Source of the DNA: a virus | Virus record (IMG/VR): IMGVR_UViG_3300020473_001771 | Location: 1-38,781 of that record | Direction: 5' to 3' (one strand) | DNA length: 38,781 bases | In this document: positions 31,558-38,781 of the stretch, in pieces | Numbering within the stretch: position 1 is the stretch's first letter | Layout of the letters: each line of letters opens with the position of its first letter | Notes under the pieces: generated by a model | Seen by the model: only the letters and a program-made list of their open reading frames with translations | Databases searched by the model: none | What the model was told of the DNA's origin: nothing | Program-made: the position numbers and the translations under genes

Positions 31558-33498
31558 TTATGCTCCTACGTGACTTTCATCTGCACCCAAATCAGTTGTG
31601 TTTATCTGCCCACGTGGTTCAGCACAATCAAAAACTGAAACAATACTAATACCAAATGCATCTTGTGTGCTACCAGTGCCTACACCACCACCTTCAGCAT
31701 CTGAGAAATCAACAGTGGTAGAATCACCAACATCTGTTGGGAACTCCGCCAGTGTTGAGGTTGTAAATCCAGTGCTGGCAGATGAGGCAAAATTTGCATC
31801 ATTTCTAAATTCGGAAAGTTTAACATTTCCTTTTGCAATACGTTTCAATGCTCCGCCATCATTAATTAAGAAATGATCAAGATCACTTGTTGACGATGTC
31901 AGTGTAACCGCATCAGCAACATTTCCTGTGTGGATAACTGTATCAGTGCCAACTTTTACAGCACCTGTACCTGACGGTTCCAACACTATATCTGCATTTG
32001 ATTCTGTTGTTCTTACTTCATTGCCTTCAAATTTTAGAGCATCAATGACTACACCACCAGTGCCGTTTCCAAACAGTTCTAAATCAGCATTCGACACATT
32101 GGCCGATATGGTGTTATCATCAACAGTAACTCTGTCCATAACCACAGCACCTGTGCCATGTGGAGTAATGTTTATATCAGCATTCGACGAGCCAGTTGTT
32201 ATTTCATTGTCCGCTATTGTTATTGCGTTTCCTGTTGTTACAAATGAACCAGCAGTAACTTTTCCTGCTGTCAAATTATTATCACTTGGATTATAAGTTA
32301 ATGCTGTGTCAGTTTCAAGACCTTGAGCACCTGTTGCTCCGTCTACAAAAGTTAAAAATATAGTTTCGTCTGTAGAATTATTTGCACTTACAGTGATAGT
32401 TGCAGGCACAATATCACCTGTACCATCAAATGATGTACCACCAATATTTCTGGCTGTCTGTAGTGCTGTGGCTGTGTCTGCGTTGCCTGTTACAGCACCT
32501 TCAATATTTGCCACTATGGTTGCAGTACTTGAATCAGTTACTGATGTAACTGTTGATGCTGAATTAGATAGGACTGCTTTGAATTTATCATCGCCCTCGT
32601 TCCAATAAAATACTGCGTTGTTTCCTGCTGATCCTCTGTTTATGTGTATTCCAGAATCTATATCAGCACCACCTGAATTTTTAGAGTTAATAGCAATTAG
32701 TCCATCTTCAATTTCTGTTGTAGTGGTTTCAAGGATACTTTGTGTCCCTAGTACCGTGAAGTTTCCGTTGACTTGTAAAGCACCAGACACACTCATTAAA
32801 CCTGTGTTGGATATATTCAATGCTCCACTTGATGCTATTGTTAAATTTGTGCCATCGCCTTCAATTTTTTCTCCATCATCACCAAACACTAAACCAACAT
32901 TGTTAGGTAAATTAACATCAGCAGTTGCAGTTAAATTAATATCTGCTCCGGATGTGATAGTTAAATTTGTATCGTCACCTTCAATTTTTTCACCTGTGCC
33001 AAATGTTAGTCCGATGTTTGCAGGAATAATAACATCTGCACCTGCTGTCAATCTTATGTTACCTGTGCCATTTGTATCAATTGTGATGTCAGCGTTAGAA
33101 CTTTCAGTTGATATTTTAGGGCCATTACCTCCCGAAGGTGTGATTAAAAGTTGATCATTGCCGGATCCAATCTGTGTTGTTGCATCTAAGACTACCTGTC
33201 CTGTACCATGTGGATCAAGAGTGATATTTGCATTGGAATTAATAGTTTGTATAGATCCTGTTTCACCAGTAATCCTAAAATTATCGATATCGACTGTGCC
33301 TGCACCTTTTGGGAAGATTCTAATACTAATATCAGTGTCATCACCTTCTGCAAGTAAGGCAACCGGACTGCCCGATACAGAACCTGTAATATTAAGTGAA
33401 TTTACTGTAGAGTCATTTTCCTGATCAACTACTTTTTTACCTCTGACTTTAAGTTGTTTTCTTCTGTTGTCCCATTGGAACCCTCTACGTCTTGGCAT
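31558..33498 (-). CDS. Repeat-rich tail fibre protein, 646 residues
   Basis: The N-terminus is basic (MPRRRGFQWDNRRKQLKVRGKK). It is followed by many beta-helix-like repeats built on SNADI(T/N)(I/L)(D/T)P(H/N)GTG.(V/I) and FG(D/T)(D)GEKIEGDGTNL(T)I, then a module INSKNSGGADIDSGIHINRG..., which is shared with the next gene. This composition (Gly, Thr, Ser, Asn, Asp) and repeat period suit a trimeric fibre shaft. The end (FASSASTGFTTSTLAEFPTDVGD) may be an attachment or tip segment. TAATG overlap couples it to the 1578-residue fibre gene, so the two are likely subunits of one fibre. Function in host attachment is inferred. Confidence 0.75.
   Translation of the reverse strand: MPRRRGFQWDNRRKQLKVRGKKVVDQENDSTVNSLNITGSVSGSPVALLAEGDDTDISIRIFPKGAGTVDIDNFRITGETGSIQTINSNANITLDPHGTGQVVLDATTQIGSGNDQLLITPSGGNGPKISTESSNADITIDTNGTGNIRLTAGADVIIPANIGLTFGTGEKIEGDDTNLTITSGADINLTATADVNLPNNVGLVFGDDGEKIEGDGTNLTIASSGALNISNTGLMSVSGALQVNGNFTVLGTQSILETTTTEIEDGLIAINSKNSGGADIDSGIHINRGSAGNNAVFYWNEGDDKFKAVLSNSASTVTSVTDSSTATIVANIEGAVTGNADTATALQTARNIGGTSFDGTGDIVPATITVSANNSTDETIFLTFVDGATGAQGLETDTALTYNPSDNNLTAGKVTAGSFVTTGNAITIADNEITTGSSNADINITPHGTGAVVMDRVTVDDNTISANVSNADLELFGNGTGGVVIDALKFEGNEVRTTESNADIVLEPSGTGAVKVGTDTVIHTGNVADAVTLTSSTSDLDHFLINDGGALKRIAKGNVKLSEFRNDANFASSASTGFTTSTLAEFPTDVGDSTTVDFSDAEGGGVGTGSTQDAFGISIVSVFDCAEPRGQINTTDLGADESHVGA
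32481..32790 (-). repeat. Shared fibre module A, copy 1
   Basis: This DNA encodes VLGTQSILETTTTEIEDGLI, then INSKNSGGADIDSGIHINRG, SAGNNAVFYWNEGDDKFKA and a TSVTDSSTATIVANIEG tail. Near-identical protein modules are at about 34530-34790 and 36775-37030 in the next gene. Many codons differ synonymously, so the copies are old rather than fresh duplications. Confidence 0.85.
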
Positions 33499-36400
33499 TA
33501 TTCTATAACCTCATAAGTTCTAACCACAGCAACCCAACTGTAATTTTGCGACCCAACACCCGTTACTGTAATTTTTAAAGATTTATTTGTATTATCTGCT
33601 GTGGCATCTACTGCCAAGTCAGCATTATCTTCCGCAATAATAATTTCATACAAGTCACCCACGTCTGCCACTGTGCCTCCATTGTTGTCCAAAACACCTT
33701 TTAAATGATAACCAGCACCAGTACCATCAGCATCTGTTCTTCGTGTAGTTATATCTGCTGTGAATGTCATTGTGCTATCAGTAGGTACAGGTATCCTTGC
33801 GTTTGATTGTCCGCCCACAAATATTTCTGTTTCTGTGGCATTGGTTGTTGTGCCATGCATTATATATTCTCTTGTTCTAAATCCAGTGTTAGCAAACATT
33901 TGAATTGTGTCTGTTTGCAGTTCAATTTCTCCTGTGCCATTTGGAATCAATTCAAGTGATGCATTAGAGTCTGTTGTTTGTATTGTGTTATCATCAATTT
34001 GAATTTTGTCTAGTACTACTTTTCCTGTACCATGTGGAGTTATTTCGATGTCAGCATTTGATGCCACTGTTTTGATTTCATTATCAAAAATTTCCATTCT
34101 GTTGGAACCAGCAGTTGTTAATTTTGCTCCTAGTGTTACTTCACCTCCCGAAAAAGTTAAAGCAGTTGTGGAACTTGTGCCTGACTTAATTACTAATTCA
34201 TTACCTGAATTTGTAAGTCTACCAAACTCTGTACCGGCATCTTTGAAAATTATATCCTGATCATTTGCATCAATTATGACATCACCTTCAGCATCAAGTG
34301 TCAAGTTACCACTTGAATTAATTTGTAAATTTGTTCCATCGCCTTCAATTTTTTCTCCATCATCACCAAATGTCAGGCCAATGTTTGCTGGTATGTTTAC
34401 ATCTGCACCTGCTGTTAAATTAATGTCACCTGTGCCATGTGGGTCTAAAGTTATGTCGGCATTAGAAGCAGAAGTTGTAATTGTGTTATCTGCAAGAGTC
34501 AAAGGCTGGCCGCCATGTGTTTCTATGTTTGCTACCACAGTAGCACCTGACGTATCAGCAACTGAAGTTACACCTGATCCTGAACTTGACAACACCGCTT
34601 TAAACTTATCTTCACCCTCATTGAAATAAAACACCGCATTGTTGCCAGCAGATCCTCTGTTAATATGAATACCAGAATCTATGTCTGCACCACCTGAGTT
34701 TGTAGTGTTAATTGCTAGTAATCCATCTTCAACTTCTGTCGTTGATGTCGAAACAGTCGTACCTATGACTGTTAAGTTTCCTTCGACCTGAAGTGCTCCA
34801 GCAACACTCATTAGTCCTGTATTGTTTACAGTCAATGTACCTGAAGATGCAATAGTTAAATTTGTTCCGTCACCTTCTATCTTTTCTCCATCATCACCAA
34901 ATGTCAATCCTTTATTTGCTGGTATGTTTACATCTCCTGTTGGATTTAAATTAATATCTGCTATTGATTCCAGTGTTAAGTCAAGGTTATCACTTTCTAT
35001 TTTTGCAGTACCAAATGTTACTCCTATGTTTGCAGGAACAACAACATCAGCACCAGCAGTCAAGTTAATGTTTCCAGTTCCATGTGGCACTATGTTGATA
35101 TCTGAATTTGATGACGTTGTTTTTATACTAGGTCCATCACCACCTGTTGCTGTAAGTTCTAATAGATCTCCGCCAGTGCCAACTTCTATTTTTGGAATAA
35201 CAACTGAGCCAGTACCATGTGGTGTAATTTCAATGTTGGCATTTGAACTAGATGTTTTAATTAAATTGTCCGCTATAGTAATTGCATTTGACCCTTTTGC
35301 TGTCATGTTAGCAGTTATAGAGTCAGGCAATCCAATAGTAACTGTGTTATCTGAAACAGCCACCGTTGTCTCATTTGACGTTGCACTAAATGTTAGTGTG
35401 TCTGATCCAATAGTTACATTGTCATTTGTTGATCCATCTGATATTGCTAATACTGTTGAAATAGCGGCTGTTGATACCGCTGTAATCAAACCTTTTCCAT
35501 TTACAGTTATTACTGGAATAGCAGTTGTGCTACCAAAGGACCCTACGTTTGAATTGACTGTGTCTAAAGTAGTGTTCAATGTAATATTACCGGAACCATC
35601 AAATGCTGTGGCACTTGCATCAACATCACCTGCAATAGTAATATTTCTTGCAGTTGCTAATGTAGTTGCTGTTGAGGCATTTCCTGTAACATCTCCAGTA
35701 AATCCTGTTGCTGAAGTTATCCTGCCACTTACATTTACAGCATCAACTATTTGTATCGCTGATGAATCAGATGATGTAATTTCATTTACGTCTAAACTTT
35801 TAACAACAACCTTACCTGTGCCATGTGGTGTAATATTGATATCAGCATTTGATGATCCTGTGGTAATTTCGTTGTCTGCTATTGTTATTGCGTTTCCTGT
35901 TGTTACAAATGATCCTGATGTAGTTGCACCTGTTACTGTAACACCACCTGATGTTGTTTCTAACTTTTTACTGTTATCATGATAAAGTTCAACTGCTCCA
36001 TCGGCAATACCCTTAACCATGGTTTCCGAACCACTGTCTTTGCCAAGTATCACATTGTTATCACTTTGAAGGAAAAGGTTTCCGGTTCCTGTTTCACGTA
36101 TTATTGAATGACTTCCATTGTGAAATAACTTCAGGTCGGCGGCATCACCAATCCCTAGATAGTTGTCAGAGGCACTACCATCGGGTAGTTCTAAAATACC
36201 TGAAACTTTTGCTCCGCCCTGTGTGACTCTAAATGCTTCTGCCAGGCTACCGTCAAACGTCTGGAAGATCAATTCATTTGCTGTGCCACTTGTACCGTCG
36301 AACAAGATCTTTGCTCCTGACGTGCCACTGGCACCAATAAAATCTATACCAGGTGTTTGTGCATTGTCAGTTCTTCTAAGTTTTAAAAGAGGTGTTGCTT

Positions 36401-38234
36401 TGTGTAATAATATGTCCGAATCTGAAGTTATTGAATTTGTAGGAGATGAAACAGTACCCGACACGTTGAATGTACCGTCTACAATTAATCCTTCATTAAT
36501 ATTAATTAAAGATGAATCACTTGAACTCATTGTGGTGCCACTAAATGAAACATCGCCTGTTGAACTTATACCAGTTAGTTCCGAACCATCACCCTTAAAC
36601 TTGGTTGCCGTTACTGCACCTGTGCTTGGATTATATGTAAAGTTTCCATCTGACTCAAGTCCAACATTACCGCCATCTGAATCTGCACCAGCAACAAATG
36701 TCACAACATTTTCTTCATTTGTGCTTTCATTGTCTGTGACTGTTACAGTTGTCGCCACAGACGCTGTTCCTTCTAAGTTTGCCACAATAGTTGCCGTGCT
36801 TGAATCTGTTACTGATGTTGCTGTTGATGTTGAATTAGAAAGCACCGCTTTAAATTTATCTTCACCTTCATTCCAATAAAATACAGCGTTGTTTCCAGCA
36901 CTACCTCTATTGATATGCATACCTGCATCTAAGTCAGCACCTCCTGAATTTTTTGAATTTATTGCAATAAGATTGTCTTCAATTTCTGTTGTGGTAGTTT
37001 CTAAAATTGTTTGTGTGCCCAACACAGTAAAGTTGCCTGTGACTTCCAATGCTCCTGATACTTTTGCTCCAGTGTGTGTTACTCTGAAACGTTCTGCAGT
37101 TGAGGAGCCATCATATGTTTTTACAAACACTTCATTTGACGTGCCGCTAGTCCCGTCCATTCTTAATTGTGCTCTTACGTTTCCGCCTGACTGTTGAAAA
37201 TCTATTCCAGGTTGATTTGCATCTGCAGTTCGTTGAAGTGTGATTACTGCATTTGGTTTTTTAATATGCAAGTCTGTGTCTGGTGAACTAACAGTACCAA
37301 TACCCACCTGGCCACCTGCTTTTAATAATATGTCTCCATTACCATCTGTTTCGATTGTGATGTCACCGTTACTAGCATCTACAATTTCAATTTTACCAGA
37401 GTTTGTGCCACCATTTGTGTTTAATAATAAATTACTTGCATCATCTGTTGTTATTGTACCATTGACTGATAATGTTCCATTAACATCTAAACTATCATTG
37501 ATTGTAATAGCAGATGAATCAGAAGATGTAATTATACCATCAGCAACTTCTAAACTTGTAATTACAACCTTCCCTGTTCCGTTGGGTGTTAGTTTTAAAT
37601 CTTGATTAGAAGAATCAGTTGTTATGATACCTTGCTCGCCATCAATACTCATATTTTGTATTACAACTTTACCTAATCCATGTGGCGAAATTTGTATGTC
37701 AGCATTCGAAGATGCTGTTGAAATTAAATTATCTCTTACTGTAATTCCTTGAGCACCATCAGACGTAAACGATGTGGCTGTGATAGCACCACTTGATGGA
37801 TTATATCTCAATCCTGTGTCTGTCCTAACTTGTTCGTTGCCAGTTGCAGAGTCTGTAAAGTTAATGAACATATTTGCATCTGTTGAGTTTGTTGCAGTAA
37901 GAGCCACAGTGGTTGAAGTTGCTGAGACAGAAGCATCTTGGAAAGTTATAGTGCCACTTCCATCTGTCATTAGTACTTGGTTAGTGTCTCCATCTGTTGT
38001 TGGAAACTGATAGGAGTTATAAAAATTAACTTTTCCTGTGCCGTTAGGATTTAAAATAATGTCTTGATTGGATTCTGATGCAACTGTCGAACCACTAAAT
38101 GTTAGGTTTGAAGAGACAACACTATCTGAAAAAAGTTCAGTAAAGTTTGTATTTGCTTTTACTAAAGCCGCTCGTAGAGTATCACCATCGCCTGTATTTT
38201 CACCAGTTCCTACATTGATTACTAATTGAGCCAC
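33498..38234 (-). CDS. Giant repeat-rich tail fibre protein, 1578 residues
   Basis: The start MAQLVINVGTGENTGDGDTLR..L.KANTNFTELF is a recognised N-terminal pattern of phage fibres that bind the baseplate. The body consists of beta-rich repeats (SSNADI.I.PHGTGKVV; DNTI.T..SN.D), two copies of module A, and two copies of a (Q)PGIDF...GTSGT.NE...T(Y/F)DGS.AE.FRVT..GAKVSG module. The last 120 residues (FRTREYIMHGTTTNATETEIF ... GSQNYSWVAVVRTYEV) form a distinct terminal domain. The start is GTG at 38234, preceded by GAGGG; no ATG fits. Such length fits a long fibre that reaches the host surface. Trimerisation and receptor are not visible. Confidence 0.8.
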   Translation of the reverse strand: MAQLVINVGTGENTGDGDTLRAALVKANTNFTELFSDSVVSSNLTFSGSTVASESNQDIILNPNGTGKVNFYNSYQFPTTDGDTNQVLMTDGSGTITFQDASVSATSTTVALTATNSTDANMFINFTDSATGNEQVRTDTGLRYNPSSGAITATSFTSDGAQGITVRDNLISTASSNADIQISPHGLGKVVIQNMSIDGEQGIITTDSSNQDLKLTPNGTGKVVITSLEVADGIITSSDSSAITINDSLDVNGTLSVNGTITTDDASNLLLNTNGGTNSGKIEIVDASNGDITIETDGNGDILLKAGGQVGIGTVSSPDTDLHIKKPNAVITLQRTADANQPGIDFQQSGGNVRAQLRMDGTSGTSNEVFVKTYDGSSTAERFRVTHTGAKVSGALEVTGNFTVLGTQTILETTTTEIEDNLIAINSKNSGGADLDAGMHINRGSAGNNAVFYWNEGEDKFKAVLSNSTSTATSVTDSSTATIVANLEGTASVATTVTVTDNESTNEENVVTFVAGADSDGGNVGLESDGNFTYNPSTGAVTATKFKGDGSELTGISSTGDVSFSGTTMSSSDSSLININEGLIVDGTFNVSGTVSSPTNSITSDSDILLHKATPLLKLRRTDNAQTPGIDFIGASGTSGAKILFDGTSGTANELIFQTFDGSLAEAFRVTQGGAKVSGILELPDGSASDNYLGIGDAADLKLFHNGSHSIIRETGTGNLFLQSDNNVILGKDSGSETMVKGIADGAVELYHDNSKKLETTSGGVTVTGATTSGSFVTTGNAITIADNEITTGSSNADINITPHGTGKVVVKSLDVNEITSSDSSAIQIVDAVNVSGRITSATGFTGDVTGNASTATTLATARNITIAGDVDASATAFDGSGNITLNTTLDTVNSNVGSFGSTTAIPVITVNGKGLITAVSTAAISTVLAISDGSTNDNVTIGSDTLTFSATSNETTVAVSDNTVTIGLPDSITANMTAKGSNAITIADNLIKTSSSNANIEITPHGTGSVVIPKIEVGTGGDLLELTATGGDGPSIKTTSSNSDINIVPHGTGNINLTAGADVVVPANIGVTFGTAKIESDNLDLTLESIADINLNPTGDVNIPANKGLTFGDDGEKIEGDGTNLTIASSGTLTVNNTGLMSVAGALQVEGNLTVIGTTVSTSTTEVEDGLLAINTTNSGGADIDSGIHINRGSAGNNAVFYFNEGEDKFKAVLSSSGSGVTSVADTSGATVVANIETHGGQPLTLADNTITTSASNADITLDPHGTGDINLTAGADVNIPANIGLTFGDDGEKIEGDGTNLQINSSGNLTLDAEGDVIIDANDQDIIFKDAGTEFGRLTNSGNELVIKSGTSSTTALTFSGGEVTLGAKLTTAGSNRMEIFDNEIKTVASNADIEITPHGTGKVVLDKIQIDDNTIQTTDSNASLELIPNGTGEIELQTDTIQMFANTGFRTREYIMHGTTTNATETEIFVGGQSNARIPVPTDSTMTFTADITTRRTDADGTGAGYHLKGVLDNNGGTVADVGDLYEIIIAEDNADLAVDATADNTNKSLKITVTGVGSQNYSWVAVVRTYEVIE
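34530..34790 (-). repeat. Shared fibre module A, copy 2
   Basis: This copy encodes STSTTEVEDGLLAINTTNSG, GADIDSGIHINRGSAGNNAV and FYFNEGEDKFKAVLSSSGSG. It is the most divergent of the three and lacks the ILETTT segment. Confidence 0.8.
36180..36390 (-). repeat. Fibre module B, copy 2
   Basis: Encodes RRTDNAQTPGIDF...GTSGTANELIFQTFDGSLAEAFRVTQGGAKVSG. It pairs with the copy at about 37050-37260 in the same gene. Confidence 0.75.
36775..37030 (-). repeat. Shared fibre module A, copy 3
   Basis: Encodes VLGTQTILETTTTEIEDNLI, INSKNSGGADLDAGMHINRG and SAGNNAVFYWNEGEDKFKA. It is closest to the copy in the 646-residue fibre gene and is directly followed in DNA order by module B copy 1. Confidence 0.85.
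37050..37260 (-). repeat. Fibre module B, copy 1
   Basis: Encodes QRTADANQPGIDFQQSGGN, GTSGTSNEVFVKTYDGSSTA and ERFRVTHTGAKVSG. It is homologous to the 36180-36390 segment. Confidence 0.75.
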
Positions 38235-38251
38235 TACTCACACCCTCTATG

Positions 38252-38267
38252 ACCTACATTAGTAGGT
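38252..38267. other. Small hairpin upstream of giant fibre gene
   Basis: ACCTAC-ATTA-GTAGGT forms a six-base stem with a four-base loop in the 74-base gap 38235-38308. It is too short for a confident terminator, and the T-rich side (TTTTATTA) follows it only on the plus strand. It could be an mRNA leader structure or a weak plus-strand stop. Confidence 0.3.
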
Positions 38268-38308
38268 TTTATTACATATTATATAGATATTTAGTGGATT
38301 TTACCCAA

Positions 38309-38781
38309 TTACATCATCATGGCAAAAGCATCAATCACAGCATCGCCGCCTGCATTTGATTCGACTGCTTTACCAATCACTGTGCCCACCGCTGGGTTGG
38401 CCTCTGCTCTTGCTCTACCGTTGCCTGCTGACACAAGTAAATCACCTGCATTGACTATGCCAGTTACTTTGACTGGTACACGTCCTGACAATGCAAGTTC
38501 AACACCCTCGCCTTCAACATTCATGATAAATCCTGGCTTTGTGGACACAATCCCTGCAACTGATGAATGTGCATCTTCGTCACACACTCCAACTTTTTTA
38601 TCACCTGTGAAATGTACCACTGTGCCTGCTTCGATTGATTCTCCAGTGTCAGTAGGGAATATCTCTGCCAAGTCACTATATTGAGCGGCAGTAACAGTCG
38701 TTGTCAGTAAGTTACTACTTGGATTATACTGTATTCCAGCATCAGTAAATAACGATTCTGCTGTTGCAGAACCATTGTCGT
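38309..38781 (-). CDS. Tail fibre C-terminal part (5' end outside window)
   Basis: The minus-strand frame is open to the window edge, so this is the last 156 residues of a longer fibre. The TTG at 38671 is internal. The visible part reads ESLFTDAGIQYNPSSNLLTTTVTAAQYSDLAEIFPTDTGESIEAGTV..., continuing the fibre repeat style. It then enters a compact C-terminal domain (VVHFTGDKKVGVCDEDAHSSVAGIVST, VELALSGRVPVKVTGIVNAGDLLVSAGNGRA). The A.(Y)(S/A)(D/E)(L/Y)AE entry resembles C-terminal autoproteolytic chaperone domains of the peptidase G2 type. That would mean the domain guides trimer folding and is then cut off. The cut site cannot be confirmed. It is the first of the fibre genes on this strand. 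Confidence 0.65.
   Translation of the reverse strand, partial: DNGSATAESLFTDAGIQYNPSSNLLTTTVTAAQYSDLAEIFPTDTGESIEAGTVVHFTGDKKVGVCDEDAHSSVAGIVSTKPGFIMNVEGEGVELALSGRVPVKVTGIVNAGDLLVSAGNGRARAEANPAVGTVIGKAVESNAGGDAVIDAFAMMM

Noticed and set aside
34822-35982. Long plus-strand frame (386 residues) opposite the giant fibre, and others at 36163-36879 and 32618-33154
   Set aside because: They are antisense to repeat-rich, Ser/Thr/Gly-coding DNA, show biased Pro/Val/Ser composition, and lack ribosome sites; they mirror the fibre gene.
31558-38234. Periodic repeats resembling a CRISPR or tandem array
   Set aside because: Repeats are in-frame protein modules of varied length with synonymous changes, not short identical repeats with unique spacers.
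38252-38267. Terminator between fibre genes
   Set aside because: The stem is only six bases and the T-rich side follows only on the plus strand, where no gene ends; kept as a low-confidence hairpin only.

Overview
The window is a 38.8-kb, strongly AT-rich, tightly packed stretch of a T4-like tailed phage (myovirus) genome. Recognisable T4-type proteins include the large and small terminase subunits (gp17, gp16), head-completion nuclease gp4, tail sheath gp18, tail tube gp19, neck and tail-completion candidates gp13, gp14 and gp15, RecA-like UvsX, a UvsY-like mediator, ssDNA-binding gp32 and a dNMP kinase. Sequence style (low GC, cyanophage-like gp16 and gp13, long repeat-built fibre proteins, radical SAM and 2OG-oxygenase accessory genes) fits a marine T4-like phage of the pelagiphage/cyanophage type. 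No gene in the window fixes the host.

Region 1 (1-8871) is accessory. It carries a class I methyltransferase (cut by the window edge), two paralogous GT-B-like proteins flanking a radical SAM enzyme, a 2OG-Fe(II) oxygenase, a GT-A-like glycosyltransferase, a PP-loop ATPase, a small basic protein, a Dur3-like sodium:solute symporter, a sulfotransferase-like P-loop protein and an SDR sugar epimerase. This looks like a surface-glycan or small-molecule modification island plus a nutrient transporter.

Region 2 (8863-11609, minus strand) is the recombination/replication block: uvsY-like, a small acidic protein, uvsX and gene 32. Region 3 (11703-24947, minus strand) holds a large unknown protein, a second radical SAM enzyme, terminase gp17, three small proteins, gp16, gp4, a small conserved protein, a tail-tube-fold baseplate/cap protein, gp19, and an oversized gp18 followed by a clear intrinsic terminator. 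Region 4 (25049-30288) mixes strands: HNH protein (+), dNMP kinase (-), gp13 (-), gp14 and gp15 (+), Nudix hydrolase (+). Region 5 (30285-38781, minus strand) is a fibre locus of repeat-rich proteins, ending in a partial fibre C-terminus.

Many virion genes are preceded by a T4-late-promoter-like (T/A)ATAAATA motif, while several left-arm genes have sigma70-like -10 boxes. No tRNA gene, CRISPR array or insertion sequence was recognised. No gene-free stretch exceeds about 125 bases.
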